Shown in pieces: positions 24,666-34,359 of a stretch of DNA of 56,974 bases (the first letter of the stretch is position 1; each line of letters begins with the position of its first letter). A model generated the notes under the pieces. That model saw only the letters and a program-made list of their open reading frames with translations. It did no database searches and was not told the origin of the DNA. The translations under genes and the position numbers were made by a program. The stretch covers positions 1 through 56,974 of the forward strand of contig JAKATL010000012.1 in NCBI GenBank assembly GCA_021827985.1, written 5' to 3'. Source of the DNA: a bacterium (GTDB taxonomy: Bacteria > Chloroflexota > Dormibacteria > Aeolococcales > Bog-877).

Positions 24666-26162
24666 TTGGAGGCCGAGGCGGAGAATCGGTTGGACGAGCT
24701 GGAACGCCGCCTGGGTTTCCGGTTCAAGCAGCGGGAGCTTCTCCGCGAGGCCATGACCCACACCTCCTGGATCAACGAGCGGGGGGTGGCGGGGCGCGAC
24801 AACGAGCGGCTCGAGTACCTCGGAGATGCGGTCCTGGAGCTTGTCGCCGGTGAGTACCTCTTCAAGCGCTTCCCCGGATACGACGAGGGACAGCTGACCC
24901 AGATCCGCTCCTCCCTGGTGAGCACGGTGGCGCTGGCCCGCCTGGGCGAGGAGCTCAGGCTGGGGGAGACCCTGCGCCTCGGCAAGGGGGCGGCGAAGTC
25001 GGGCGCGCGGCGGCTGACATCTCTGCACGCCAACGCCTTCGAGGCCCTGGTGGGCGCCACCTTCCTCGACCAAGGGTACCGGCGAGCGGGCCGCATCTTC
25101 CTTTCCCGGATCGGGGACCTGAGCGCCTGGACCGACCCCAACTTCAAGGGCCGACTCCAGGCCGTCGCCCAGGAGAAGCTTGGGGGGCCTCCCCAGTACC
25201 GCACCGCTCCAGTTGGACAGGATGCGCGCAGCCGGCAGTACCTCTCCCAGGTCTCCGTCGAGGGGCACGGGACGCTCGGAGAGGGCCGGGGGGGCACCAA
25301 GCAGGCAGCCGAGCAGGCGGCCGCCCGCCTCGCGCTGGAGAAGCTCATGGCTCCCGCGCCGAAGCGGCGGCGCGGTCGGGGCGCGGTCTCACCGACTGCG
25401 GAGCCGGTGGCAACGACGACGGAGCCGACACCTCTGCCCTCGGTCCTGTCCGCGGTCGCGGTCGCCGGGGACGAGGCTCCCCAGCCCCGGCGGAGACGGC
25501 GCCGGTCCCGTCCCCGGTCGGGGGTGGAGTTGCTGGCGCCGGAGGTGTCGCTTGTCGAACCCAGCGGAGTCGAGCCATCCCGCATCGAAGTTCCCCTAGA
25601 GGCAGCTGCCCCGGCGCCGTCTGCGTTGGCGGCCCCGGTCGCGGGGGACGAGCCCGGCCAGCCACGCCGGAAGCGCCGTCGTTCCCGCCCTCGCTTGGCG
25701 GTGGAGGACCTGGGGCCGGGACCAGACGTGGTCCCCTCGGCGCTGCCCGGGGCGGCTGAGGGCTTGGTGCCAGAGGCCGCTGTCGAGGCGGCTCCTGGCC
25801 GCCGCCGCCACCGCCGGAGCCGATCGGGGTCCGCGGCGGCCTCCTCCGCATCCTCCGAGCCGGCGGCGGAGATGGCTGCCGAACCTACGACGACCCGCAA
25901 TCCCATCTCGGAGGCCGTGGAGGCGGCTCCCAGCCGTCGGCGGCCGCGCCGGAGCATGGCGGCCCGGTCATCCGGCCCAGCAGTAGGGGATGCGCCGGGA
26001 GCCGTCCCGGGGCCGGGACTGGTCACTTCGGCATCGGGATCCGAGGCGGCGAAGCAGGAGCTCGCCGCCGGGCCCGACGGCCAGGGCGCTCCCCGCCGCA
26101 CCAGGCGCGGTCACCGGGGCGGGCGGCGTCGGACCAAGGTGGTGGTCTCCGGCCCAGAATGA
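24666..26162 (+). CDS. rnc: Ribonuclease III with a long arginine-rich C-terminal extension
   Basis: About 498 residues, roughly twice the usual ~230. Residues 1-155 are the nuclease domain: NERLEYLGDAVLEL gives Glu50 and Asp54, and HANAFEALVGATFLD gives Glu126. Residues ~158-228 are a double-stranded-RNA-binding domain (DPNFKGRLQAVAQEKLGG ... TKQAAEQAAARLALEKL). From ~230 to the end is a low-complexity tail with at least five Arg-rich blocks, two of them in a repeated ~59-residue unit. The start is taken at TTG 24666, nine bases after GGAGGAG; the frame upstream overlaps acpP. It overlaps smc by 4 bp. It matures rRNA and cuts structured RNA. Confidence 0.9.
   Translation: MEAEAENRLDELERRLGFRFKQRELLREAMTHTSWINERGVAGRDNERLEYLGDAVLELVAGEYLFKRFPGYDEGQLTQIRSSLVSTVALARLGEELRLGETLRLGKGAAKSGARRLTSLHANAFEALVGATFLDQGYRRAGRIFLSRIGDLSAWTDPNFKGRLQAVAQEKLGGPPQYRTAPVGQDARSRQYLSQVSVEGHGTLGEGRGGTKQAAEQAAARLALEKLMAPAPKRRRGRGAVSPTAEPVATTTEPTPLPSVLSAVAVAGDEAPQPRRRRRRSRPRSGVELLAPEVSLVEPSGVEPSRIEVPLEAAAPAPSALAAPVAGDEPGQPRRKRRRSRPRLAVEDLGPGPDVVPSALPGAAEGLVPEAAVEAAPGRRRHRRSRSGSAAASSASSEPAAEMAAEPTTTRNPISEAVEAAPSRRRPRRSMAARSSGPAVGDAPGAVPGPGLVTSASGSEAAKQELAAGPDGQGAPRRTRRGHRGGRRRTKVVVSGPE
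25467..25529 (+). repeat. RNase III tail repeat, unit 1
   Basis: Encodes GDEAPQPRRRRRRSRPRSGV. It is repeated 177 bp (59 codons) downstream as GDEPGQPRRKRRRSRPRLAV. The preceding Ala/Pro/Ser-rich linkers are also alike. Confidence 0.8.
25644..25706 (+). repeat. RNase III tail repeat, unit 2
   Basis: Second Arg-rich unit of the tail. Three shorter, less regular basic blocks follow downstream (GRRRHRRSRS, SRRRPRRSM and RRTRRGHRGGRRRTK), spaced by acidic/alanine-rich linkers. Confidence 0.8.
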
Positions 26163-29100
26163 GGGTCACGCGCCTCCAGCTTCAGGGATTCAAGAGCTTC
26201 GCCGCGGCGACGGAGCTTGACCTCGGAGGCGGTATCACCGCCATCGTGGGGCCCAACGGGAGCGGCAAGTCCAACCTGGTGGACGCGATTCGCCTGGTCT
26301 TGGGGGGAGCCAGCGCCCGCGAGCTCCGGGGACAGCGGCTGGACCACGTGATCTTCGCCGGTGGTGAACGGCGGGCTCCCCAGGGGATGGCCGAGGTCTC
26401 GATCACTTTCGACAACGAGGATCGGCGACTCCCCGTAGAGGACCTCGAGGTCGCCCTCAGCCGGAGGGTCTTCCGGGACGGGGGCAGTGAGTTCCGACGC
26501 AATGGGGAGCGGGTGAGGCTCCGGGATGTCTACCGGCTGTTGGAGGCCACGGGCCTTGCCCAGTCGGGGTACGCCATCATCGCCCAGAACGACATCGAGG
26601 CGATCATCCGGGCGACCTCCGCCCAACGCCGGCACCTCATAGAGGAGGCGGCCGGGGTCCGCGGCACCCAGGCGCTGCTGGACGAGAGCGCGTCTCGCAT
26701 GGCCTCTCTGGACCAGTGGCTGGAGGGGTCCGGGGGCAGGCTGGCAGAGCTGTGGCCCCGGATCGAGGAGCTGCGCCTCGAGGCCCAACTGGCAGACGAG
26801 GCGTCGGTGCTGCAGGAACAGATCCGCCGGCTGCGTGGAGGGCTGGAGCGGGCTGCCTGGCTGGAGGCTGTCACCGAGACTCGGCGCACGGAACGTCAGC
26901 TTCAAGCGGCCCGTCGCGCCCTGGAGCAGGCGCGAGTCCGGGAGTCCGAGTACGCGCTGATCTACGGGCGGCAGCGGGAGGAGCTGGAGCTTCGCGAACG
27001 GCTGCGCATGGAGCACGAGCGGGCCATGGGCGAGCTGGCGGTCAGCCGCCAGCGGCTGGAGGGCGAGGCAACCAGGTGGGGAGAGCGTGCCGTCCAGGCC
27101 GTGCGGGACCGCGCGGCAGCCCTGCGGCTGCAGCGCGACGCCCTCGGGGACCTCGACCAGCTCGGGCCTGCGGCGACCGAGGACGAGGGCGATCCCGTGC
27201 CGGCTAACACCGACCGGCTGGATTCTCTGGAGGCGGAGGCTCGCGAGCTGGGGGGGCGGGAGGTGGTCCTGCGGGGGGCGCTGGCGCAGGCCGAGGCCGA
27301 GGCGGCCCGCTACCGGGCCGCCCAACAGGGTGCGGAGCGAGCCATACAGCGGCTGGAGGGGCGGGTGGAGCTGCTCAACTCCCAGGGAACCCGCGCCCGA
27401 GAGGGTCTCAACGCGCTACGGACCGAGGCCAGGGAGCTGGAGCAGCTAGTGGGGAAGGATCAGGAGGCTGTCCTGGTGGCAGCCAGGGCGCAGGAGGCCG
27501 CGGCCGGCCGTCTGGAGAGACAGGTCCAGGCGGAGGCCGCGGCTCGCCGCAGCCGGCGCTCCCTGGAGGTGGCGCTGGAGGAGGCGGAGCGGACGGCCCG
27601 GCAGGCGTCCGGGGAGCTCGCCGAGGCCGAGGCGCGGGCCGGCCGGCCAGGAACCGATCGCGAGATCGCCGCCGCGGTACAGGCCGGGGAACTGGCGCTG
27701 TCGCCCATGGCCGATGTCCTCCGGCCACTTGCTCCAGATGATGCCGTCGCCGTGGACGCCGCCCTCGGCGAGCTGGCGAAGGCCCTGCTGGGAGATGCGG
27801 AGCAGGCGAGGCTTGCGCTGGCGCGGCGCGGCGAAGCGGCCGAGACCGTTGTGTGGTCGGCAGGGCCGCCTCACGACCACGGAGTCAACCCACCGGTGGG
27901 CTGCCGCCGGCTGGTGGAGGTGGTCACTGGCGACCCTCTGGCTGTCGAGGTGGTGGGCAGCCATCTGTCCCTCGTCTGCCTTGCCTCAGATCGGGGAGCC
28001 GCGGACGCCTGGCTCGGCCTGGAGCCCCTGGGCCGGGCGGTGCTCCCGGATGGAACAGTTCTCGGCGCCGGCTGGGAGCGCACCCCGGCGCGCGGTGGGG
28101 GCGCGATAGTGCGCGCCACCACCATCCGGTCACTGCGATCGGAGAAGGCGCGCCGCGAGGAGATGGTCCGCGAGGCCGAGGCCCGGCTCGAGTGGGGCGC
28201 GGCCCAGCATCGAAGCAGTGAGGAGGCGGTGGACGGCGCTCGCGCCGAGCTGGCCGCCGCCCGGGAGGAAGTCGACGCCCTGAGGGCCAGGGTGGCTCGC
28301 GGGGAGGCAGCTCTGGCCGATCTCGGGCGGCGGATAGACTCCCTGGACGCCGAGCTATCGGGTCAGGAGCCCCAGGTCTCCGGGGCGCTGTCCGAGCTCG
28401 CATCGGCCCGGGCGGAGGAGGGGACGGCGGGACGGGAGCGGGCCGCTGCCGAGGAACGGGCCAGGGTGGCCCAGGAGGAGCTGTCGCTGCTCCTGGACCA
28501 CCTCACCGAGGTCCGGTCCCAGGTGGCCATCCTCCGGTCCCAGTGGGCCGAGATTGAGGCACGCCGGGAGACGAGCCTGCGTCTCAGGCGCGAGCGCCGC
28601 GCTCAGCGGGACCGGCTCTCCGCGCGGGTGCTGGCAGCGGCCCAGGGCGCCCGAGACGCGGAAGCCGCGGCCGCCCACGCCCTGCGCCGCCTGTGGGCCA
28701 TTCGCGAGGAGCTCGGCCACCTGCTTCGCCGGATGGTGGCCGAGGCAGGGGCCGTTGCCCAGACCACCGCGTCGGAGGCCGATCCCCTGGCGAGGCTGGC
28801 CGAGCTGGAGAGGCGCCGTGCGGAACTCATCTCGGAAGTCAGGAGGGCCGAGGATTCGCTGTCCGGGTTGGAGGAGCAGCTGGCCGAGCGGGAGGCGGCG
28901 GCGGCCCGGCTGCGCCCGGAGTTGGAGCAGGTGCCTGAGGAGCAGGCGACCCGATTTGAGGATCCCGGTCGGACCGCCCAGGAGCTCCAGCGCCTCGAGC
29001 GGCGCCTGGCCCAGCTCGGGCCTGTGAACGCCCTAGCCCCATCCCAGCTGGCCGAACTGCTTGACCGGACCGAGGATCTCCGACGGGTCCACGAAGACGT

Positions 29101-29662
29101 GGAGGCCGCGAGGCGGGAGCTCTCGCTGGTCGCGGCAACGGTGGGTCGGCTCACCGCCGCCAGGTACCGGGAGACGCTGGGACGTGTGGCTGCCGAATTC
29201 GAGTCGGTTTGGAGGGAGCTCTTCGGTGGTGGCCGGGCCCGGCTGGTGTCGATCCCCACTGCCGAGTCGGAGCTCCCGGGGGTAGACCTGGAGGTGCAGC
29301 CCCGCGGCAAGCGCGTGATCCCGCTCGGCCTCCTCTCCGGCGGTGAGCGGGCACTCACGGCGCTGGCACTGGTACTGGCGATCCAGCAGGTGTCACCGAG
29401 TCCGTTCTACGTCTTCGACGAGGTTGACGCGGCCCTGGACGATGTCAACGTGGGCAGCTTTGTGCGGGTGCTTCGCCAGCGGGCCCTCACCAACCAGTTC
29501 GTGTTGGTGACCCACAGCCTGACCACCATGGCCGCCGCCGACCGACTTTACGGGGTGACCCAGGACGGGAGGGGGGGCAGCCGGGTGCTCTCGGTCCGCC
29601 TGGGAGCGGACGGCTCACCGGTGGAGGACCGGGGCGCAGCGGAGGAGGCGGCGCTTGTCTGA
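26159..29662 (+). CDS. smc: Chromosome segregation ATPase SMC
   Basis: A 1167-residue condensin subunit. The N-terminal head has the Walker A motif IVGPNGSGKSNLVDAI (from about residue 30). The C-terminal head has the ABC signature LLSGGERALTALALVLAIQQ and Walker B FYVFDEVDAALDD. Two long coiled-coil arms flank a hinge near the middle (about residues 500-640). Length is normal. The start overlaps rnc by 4 bp and the end overlaps ftsY by 8 bp. No scpA or scpB is present in the window. Confidence 0.97.
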   Translation: MRVTRLQLQGFKSFAAATELDLGGGITAIVGPNGSGKSNLVDAIRLVLGGASARELRGQRLDHVIFAGGERRAPQGMAEVSITFDNEDRRLPVEDLEVALSRRVFRDGGSEFRRNGERVRLRDVYRLLEATGLAQSGYAIIAQNDIEAIIRATSAQRRHLIEEAAGVRGTQALLDESASRMASLDQWLEGSGGRLAELWPRIEELRLEAQLADEASVLQEQIRRLRGGLERAAWLEAVTETRRTERQLQAARRALEQARVRESEYALIYGRQREELELRERLRMEHERAMGELAVSRQRLEGEATRWGERAVQAVRDRAAALRLQRDALGDLDQLGPAATEDEGDPVPANTDRLDSLEAEARELGGREVVLRGALAQAEAEAARYRAAQQGAERAIQRLEGRVELLNSQGTRAREGLNALRTEARELEQLVGKDQEAVLVAARAQEAAAGRLERQVQAEAAARRSRRSLEVALEEAERTARQASGELAEAEARAGRPGTDREIAAAVQAGELALSPMADVLRPLAPDDAVAVDAALGELAKALLGDAEQARLALARRGEAAETVVWSAGPPHDHGVNPPVGCRRLVEVVTGDPLAVEVVGSHLSLVCLASDRGAADAWLGLEPLGRAVLPDGTVLGAGWERTPARGGGAIVRATTIRSLRSEKARREEMVREAEARLEWGAAQHRSSEEAVDGARAELAAAREEVDALRARVARGEAALADLGRRIDSLDAELSGQEPQVSGALSELASARAEEGTAGRERAAAEERARVAQEELSLLLDHLTEVRSQVAILRSQWAEIEARRETSLRLRRERRAQRDRLSARVLAAAQGARDAEAAAAHALRRLWAIREELGHLLRRMVAEAGAVAQTTASEADPLARLAELERRRAELISEVRRAEDSLSGLEEQLAEREAAAARLRPELEQVPEEQATRFEDPGRTAQELQRLERRLAQLGPVNALAPSQLAELLDRTEDLRRVHEDVEAARRELSLVAATVGRLTAARYRETLGRVAAEFESVWRELFGGGRARLVSIPTAESELPGVDLEVQPRGKRVIPLGLLSGGERALTALALVLAIQQVSPSPFYVFDEVDAALDDVNVGSFVRVLRQRALTNQFVLVTHSLTTMAAADRLYGVTQDGRGGSRVLSVRLGADGSPVEDRGAAEEAALV

Positions 29663-30599
29663 CCCTGGGGGAGGGCGACGACCAAGGTGGTGGCGGCGAC
29701 TTCCACGCCGGCTCGACCGGCTGGGCAGCGGGCTTGGCCACCAGCTCCGGGCCCGACTGGCACACGGAGCGGTGGATGCGGCCACGCTGGAGGAGATCTT
29801 CGAGTTGCTCGTGGCCAGCGACTGCGGCGCACCGATGGCTGAGGAGCTGGTCCAGGGGCTTCGCGAACGGGCGGAGCGCGAGCGACTGCGCGCGCCGGCC
29901 GAGCTGCTGGCCGGGTTGCGGTCGGAGATGGAGAGCAAGCTGGGGGGCCGGAATCGGGAACTTCGCCTGGGTGGAACCCCCGGGGTCTGGCTGGTTGCCG
30001 GGGTGAACGGCTCCGGTAAGACCACCACCGTCGCCAAGCTGGCGGCGCGGATCAAGGCCCAGGGACTCACCCCCCTGGTGGCCGCCGGGGACACCTTTCG
30101 AGCCGCCGCGCAGGATCAGCTGCGGAGGCTGGTCGAGCCGCTGGGGGTCGACGTGGTCGGGCACCGCCCGGGGGCGGACCCCGCCGCGGTCGTGTACGAC
30201 GCCATGGAGGCCGCTCGAGCGCGCCGCCGGGACCTGGTCCTGGTGGACACGGCGGGCCGGCTCCACACCAAGGACAACCTGATGCAGGAGCTGGCCAAGG
30301 TGCGCCGGGTCATCGCCGCCAGCATCCCCGACCAGCCTGAGGAGTCGCTACTGGTGCTGGATGCCTACGTGGGGGCCAACGCCCTCGCCCAGGCCCGAGC
30401 GTTCTCCGAAGTCATCGGCGCCACCGGCGTGGTTCTGACGAAGCTGGATGGCAGTGCCCGCGGGGGATACGTGTTCCAGGTGGAGCGGGAGCTCGACCTC
30501 CCGGTGAAGCTGGTGGGCACGGGCGAGGGGTCGGATGACCTGGACGACTTCGACCCAGCGGCCTACGTGTCGGCCCTCCTCGCCGACGAGGCCGTCTGA
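29655..30599 (+). CDS. ftsY: Signal recognition particle receptor FtsY
   Basis: A 314-residue GTPase that docks SRP-bound ribosomes at the membrane. The NG domain has GVNGSGKTTTVAKLAARI (P-loop), GDTFRAAAQDQL, LVDTAGRLHTK and TKLDGSARGGY. The N-terminal part is short and basic (PRWWRRLPRRL), which could serve as the membrane-contacting helix in place of a long acidic domain. A TTG start lies 8 bp inside smc. Confidence 0.96.
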   Translation: MSDPGGGRRPRWWRRLPRRLDRLGSGLGHQLRARLAHGAVDAATLEEIFELLVASDCGAPMAEELVQGLRERAERERLRAPAELLAGLRSEMESKLGGRNRELRLGGTPGVWLVAGVNGSGKTTTVAKLAARIKAQGLTPLVAAGDTFRAAAQDQLRRLVEPLGVDVVGHRPGADPAAVVYDAMEAARARRRDLVLVDTAGRLHTKDNLMQELAKVRRVIAASIPDQPEESLLVLDAYVGANALAQARAFSEVIGATGVVLTKLDGSARGGYVFQVERELDLPVKLVGTGEGSDDLDDFDPAAYVSALLADEAV

Positions 30600-30732
30600 C
30601 CACGGCGCCAGCAGGCGCCCGCCCTCGGCTGGTCGAACCGGCAGCGCTCTCGACATTTGAGATGGCGATCTCCGCGCCGATACCTGGCGGATGGTCGAGC
30701 GCTCGTCGAGGACCCGGTATCCTGTCAAGGCG
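30600..30732 (+). promoter_or_regulatory. Candidate promoter of the ylxM-ffh run
   Basis: This gap breaks a long overlap-linked run. TCGAGC (30695-30700) and TATCCT (30718-30723) are 17 bases apart, and the -10 ends nine bases before the ylxM ATG. If used, the mRNA would have almost no leader. The -35 match is weak. Confidence 0.35.
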
Positions 30733-31053
30733 ATGACTTTGACAGCCGACCTGGCGCGCTCCCGATCGCACCACCTCCAGCTGCTCGACGCCTACGGTCC
30801 GGTCCTGACCGACCGGCAGCGAGAGGCGCTGCGGCTGCATCTGGAGGAGGACTGGTCGGTGACCGAACTGGCCGATTCGCTCGGGGTATCGCGAGCTGCC
30901 GCCCACGACCTCATCCGCCGGGGGCTGCGCCGGGTGCAGGAGCTGGAGTCCAGCCTGGGGCTGTGTGGCCAGTTGGCGGCGGCCGAGGCCAGGGTGGCCG
31001 ACCTCGAGCGGCGCCTCTCGGGCCCGCAGGCGGCGGAGGGCGGCGGTGTTTGA
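30733..31053 (+). CDS. ylxM: YlxM-family SRP-associated helix-turn-helix protein
   Basis: A 106-residue protein with a sigma-70 region-4-like helix-turn-helix: LTDRQREALRLHLEEDWSVT, then ELADSLGVSRAAAHDLIRRG. In Firmicutes YlxM lies beside ffh and binds or modulates SRP; here its last 8 bp overlap ffh. The ATG at 30733 is chosen because an upstream GTG would run through the promoter region. Confidence 0.88.
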   Translation: MTLTADLARSRSHHLQLLDAYGPVLTDRQREALRLHLEEDWSVTELADSLGVSRAAAHDLIRRGLRRVQELESSLGLCGQLAAAEARVADLERRLSGPQAAEGGGV

Positions 31054-32413
31054 CACCCTGACCGACAAGCTGGGGGTGGCCTTCAAGCACCTCACCGCCA
31101 AGGGCCGGCTCACTGCCGAGGACGTCGAGGCCGGGCTTAGGGAGGTCCGCCTCGCGCTTCTCGAGGCCGATGTGAACTACAAGGTGGCTCGGGAATTCGT
31201 GGAGCGGGTGCGAGACCGGGCGGTGGGGGCCGACGTCCTGCAGAGCCTGACCCCGGGGCAGCAGGTGATCAAGCTGGTCTTCGGGGAGCTCGTGGAACTC
31301 CTGGGGGGGGAGGACCAGGCGCTCTCCTACAGCCCCGAGCCGCCCACGGTGGTCCTTTTGGTGGGTCTCCAGGGGGCGGGCAAGACCACCACCGCGGTGA
31401 AGCTGTCGCTGCTGGTGCGGGGGGAGGGGCACCGGCCGGCGCTGGTGGCGGCCGATCTCCGCCGCTCGGCGGCCGTCGAGCAGCTGCAGATCCTCGCCGC
31501 CGAGCACCAGGTCCCGGTCCTGGTGCCGGAGACTGGCCGGGGGCTGGCGCACGGGGTAGCCGCCGCCGTCCAGGCGGCTCGGCGCCAGGGGCATGACGTG
31601 GTCCTGGTGGACACCTCGGGCCGTCTGCACCTTGACCAGCCCCTCATGGATGAGCTGGCCGAGATCCGATCCGCAGTCCGCGTCCACCACTCACTGCTGG
31701 TGGTGGACGCGATGACCGGGCAGGAGGCGGTGCGGGTCGCCGGTTCGTTCAAGGAGCAGGTGGGTGTTGACGGGATCATCCTCACCAAGCTGGACGGCGA
31801 TGCCCGGGGCGGCGCCGCCCTGTCCATGCGGGCCGCCATCGGGCTGAGGGTCTGGTACTGCGGCGTGGGGGAGCGCCCCCGGGACCTGGAGCCGTTCCAT
31901 CCGGAGCGGATGGCGCGCCGGATCCTGGGTATGGGCGACGTCCTGACCCTGATCGAGCGCAGCCAGGAGCAGATAAGTGAGGAGGAGGCGGTCTCCGCGC
32001 AGGAGCGGATGCGCGAGGGCCGCCTGACCCTGGACGACTTCGTGACCCAGCTCCGCCAGCTGCGCCGCCTGGGGCCGTTGGAGTCGATCCTGGGGCTGAT
32101 GCCTGGCGGTCGGGAGCTGATGCGTGCGCAGGGGTCGGCGCTCCCCGGGGAGGCGGAGCTGCGCCGGCTGGAGGCGATCGTCCTATCCATGACCCCGGAG
32201 GAGCGGCGCAAGCCGGAGACGGTGGACAGCTCGCGCCGCCGCCGGATCGCCCGGGGCAGCGGGACCACGCCGGCCGAGGTGTCCCGGCTCATCAAGGGGT
32301 TCGAGCAGATGCGGTCGATGATGAAGGGGCTCTCGGGAGCGGGCGGCCGCCGCCGGCTGGCCCAGGAGCTGTTGAAGACACCGCGTGGACGCACACCGCT
32401 GATCGGCGGTTGA
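31046..32413 (+). CDS. ffh: Signal recognition particle protein Ffh
   Basis: A 455-residue SRP GTPase. N domain from [17 protein letters not shown] domain with [32 protein letters not shown] and [12 protein letters not shown]; Met-containing M domain near the C-terminus ([10 protein letters not shown], then [19 protein letters not shown]). It binds signal peptides and 4.5S RNA; no SRP RNA gene is seen in the window. The start is a GTG overlapping ylxM. Confidence 0.97.
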   Translation: MFDTLTDKLGVAFKHLTAKGRLTAEDVEAGLREVRLALLEADVNYKVAREFVERVRDRAVGADVLQSLTPGQQVIKLVFGELVELLGGEDQALSYSPEPPTVVLLVGLQGAGKTTTAVKLSLLVRGEGHRPALVAADLRRSAAVEQLQILAAEHQVPVLVPETGRGLAHGVAAAVQAARRQGHDVVLVDTSGRLHLDQPLMDELAEIRSAVRVHHSLLVVDAMTGQEAVRVAGSFKEQVGVDGIILTKLDGDARGGAALSMRAAIGLRVWYCGVGERPRDLEPFHPERMARRILGMGDVLTLIERSQEQISEEEAVSAQERMREGRLTLDDFVTQLRQLRRLGPLESILGLMPGGRELMRAQGSALPGEAELRRLEAIVLSMTPEERRKPETVDSSRRRRIARGSGTTPAEVSRLIKGFEQMRSMMKGLSGAGGRRRLAQELLKTPRGRTPLIGG

Positions 32414-32447
32414 GAGCGGACCAGCGCACCAAGCGAGGAGGACCAGG

Positions 32448-32873
32448 ATGGCGGTAAAGATCAGGCTGAAGAGGATGGGGGCCAAGAAGCGCCCCTTCTA
32501 CCGGGTGGTGGTGGCGGACGCCCGCTCCCCGCGCGATGGGCGATTCATCGAGATGGTGGGGTACTACGACCCACTTCCAGATCCCGTGGTGGTGAAGTTA
32601 CAGGACGACCGGATCCGATATTGGATGGCCACTGGCGCCCGCCCCTCGGACGCCGTGAGGCAGCTTCTCGAACGGCAGGGGATGTTGGAGGCCAAGCCCC
32701 GCCGCGCCCGTGCCGAAACTGCGGTCGCCGCGTCCGAGGTTGAGTCGACGCCCACCCAGCCGGCCGTTGACGCCGCCGACTCGGCGGAGGTGGCTAGCTC
32801 GGAGGCTGGGGCCGAGCCGGAGCTGGCCGCGGGCGAGCCCGAAGAGGCGACGGCAGCCGAGTCCGAGGGCTGA
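32448..32873 (+). CDS. rpsP: Ribosomal protein S16 with an acidic tail
   Basis: 141 residues. The first ~80 are a normal S16 ([20 protein letters not shown], then [13 protein letters not shown]). The last ~55 form an Ala/Glu-rich, strongly acidic low-complexity tail not present in most S16 proteins. GAGGAGG lies six bases before the ATG, one of the best ribosome sites in the window. It starts the S16-KhpA-RimM-TrmD-L19 ribosome-assembly block. Confidence 0.97.
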   Translation: MAVKIRLKRMGAKKRPFYRVVVADARSPRDGRFIEMVGYYDPLPDPVVVKLQDDRIRYWMATGARPSDAVRQLLERQGMLEAKPRRARAETAVAASEVESTPTQPAVDAADSAEVASSEAGAEPELAAGEPEEATAAESEG

Positions 32874-32877
32874 CCCG

Positions 32878-33117
32878 GTGCCCGACTACCGCGAGCTGGT
32901 CAGCCACATCGTCCGGCAGCTGGTCAGCCGCCCAGACGACGTTCGCGTGGAGATCGAAGGGCAGGGGCACCACTACATGGTGCGGATCTGGACCGCCCCG
33001 GAGGATCTGGGCCGGGTGATCGGTCGCCAGGGGAGGAACGTGGAGGCCATCAGGATGGTGGTTCGGTCCGCCTCGCTTAGGGCGCGGGATCGGGTCCAGG
33101 TCGAGGTCGTCGATTGA
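32878..33117 (+). CDS. khpA: KH-domain RNA-binding protein KhpA
   Basis: A 79-residue single KH domain. The GxxG loop is in DLGRVIGRQGRNVEAIRMVV. It begins at a GTG four bases after the rpsP stop and overlaps rimM by 4 bp. The family binds RNA, often with KhpB, and is linked to division and envelope genes in monoderms. The position between rpsP and rimM is diagnostic. Confidence 0.94.
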   Translation: MPDYRELVSHIVRQLVSRPDDVRVEIEGQGHHYMVRIWTAPEDLGRVIGRQGRNVEAIRMVVRSASLRARDRVQVEVVD

Positions 33118-33629
33118 CAAAACCCCCAGAGAGGGTGCGGGTGGCGCGGGTGCTGAAGGCCCATGGCCTGCGGGGCGAGGTGGCCCTGGAGCTCCTGGGT
33201 GGGGGAGTCGATCGCCTCCCCGAGGGCACCGAGGTCTTCGTGGAAGGGACGACCCGGGTGATCCGGGAACCTCGCCCAGCCGGTGACCACCTGCTCTGCC
33301 GGCTCGCCGGGGTGGAGGATCGGACCGCGGCCCTGCGCCTGGTGGGTGGGTACCTGGAGGTCCCCATCGACAGCGTGCGGTCCCTTCCGGAAGGGGAGTA
33401 CTTCCACTTCCAGCTGGTCGGACTCCGGGTGGTCGACGAGCGCGGGATCGAGCACGGCGTCGTCGCCGACGTGCAGCCTTATCCCGCCAACGACGTCCTG
33501 GTGGTGAGCGGGTCGGACGGTGAGAGGCTGGTCCCCGCGGTCCGGGCCGCGGTTCTGGAGGTGGACCTCGAGGGCGGTCAGCTCACAGTCGCTGCCGCCT
33601 TCCTGGAGCCGTGGGACGATGCGGGTTGA
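33114..33629 (+). CDS. rimM: 16S rRNA processing protein RimM
   Basis: 171 residues. N-terminal RimM domain (VRVARVLKAHGLRGEVALEL) and C-terminal PRC-barrel (PEGEYFHFQLVGLRVVDERG, with NDVLVV). It helps assemble the 30S head around S19. The start is TTG within TTGA overlapping khpA, and the end overlaps trmD by 11 bp. Confidence 0.95.
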   Translation: MTKPPERVRVARVLKAHGLRGEVALELLGGGVDRLPEGTEVFVEGTTRVIREPRPAGDHLLCRLAGVEDRTAALRLVGGYLEVPIDSVRSLPEGEYFHFQLVGLRVVDERGIEHGVVADVQPYPANDVLVVSGSDGERLVPAVRAAVLEVDLEGGQLTVAAAFLEPWDDAG

Positions 33630-34359
33630 CATCCTCACCCTCTTCCCGGAGGTCTTCCCCGGCCCGTTGGGGGTAGGGGTGGTGGGCCGTGCGCTGGCCA
33701 CCGGTGTCGTGCAGCTTGAGGCTCATGATCTGAGGAATTGGGGGCTCGGTTCGCGCCGCCAGGTGGACGACGCCCCCTTTGGGGGAGGTCCGGGGATGGT
33801 GCTCCGCCCCGAGCCGCTGTTCGCGGCGGTGCGCGGTCTGCAGGCGGTCCGGTCCCCCCGCTCCATCCTCATGTCCGCCGGTGGGAGGCGTTTGGACGCC
33901 CGGCTGGTGCTGGAGCTGGCCAGGGAGGAGTCGCTGCTGCTCGTATGTGGCCGGTACGAGGGGGTCGACCAGCGGGTGGTGGACGGTCTCGGCCTGGAGG
34001 AGCTCTCGGTCGGGGACTTTGTGCTGGCCGGCGGTGAGCTGGCCGCCATGGCCCTGGTGGAGGCGGTGGCCCGGCACCTGCCGGGGACGCTGGGGGACCC
34101 CGAGTCCAGCCTCGATGAGAGCTTCGCGGAGGGGCTTCCCGAGTATCCCCAGTACACGCGGCCGGCAGTCTACGAGGGACTTTCGGTACCATCAGTGCTT
34201 CGCAGCGGCGATCACGCGAAGATCGCTGCCTGGCGGCGCCGGGCCGCCCTCGAGCGGGCCTCCCGGATCCGCCCGGACCTGCTCCTCAAGGCGGAGACGA
34301 CAGGGCAATCGAGACCCGCCGCCCCGACGGGCGGCGAGGCTGGTGGAGGTGCGCAGTGA
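33619..34359 (+). CDS. trmD: tRNA (guanine37-N1)-methyltransferase TrmD
   Basis: A 246-residue SPOUT methyltransferase forming m1G37 in tRNAs, which prevents frameshifting. Conserved blocks: [46 protein letters not shown] and [15 protein letters not shown], the last two forming the SAM-binding knot. Slightly long C-terminal Gly/Ala-rich tail. Overlaps rplS by 4 bp. Confidence 0.97.
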   Translation: MRVDILTLFPEVFPGPLGVGVVGRALATGVVQLEAHDLRNWGLGSRRQVDDAPFGGGPGMVLRPEPLFAAVRGLQAVRSPRSILMSAGGRRLDARLVLELAREESLLLVCGRYEGVDQRVVDGLGLEELSVGDFVLAGGELAAMALVEAVARHLPGTLGDPESSLDESFAEGLPEYPQYTRPAVYEGLSVPSVLRSGDHAKIAAWRRRAALERASRIRPDLLLKAETTGQSRPAAPTGGEAGGGAQ

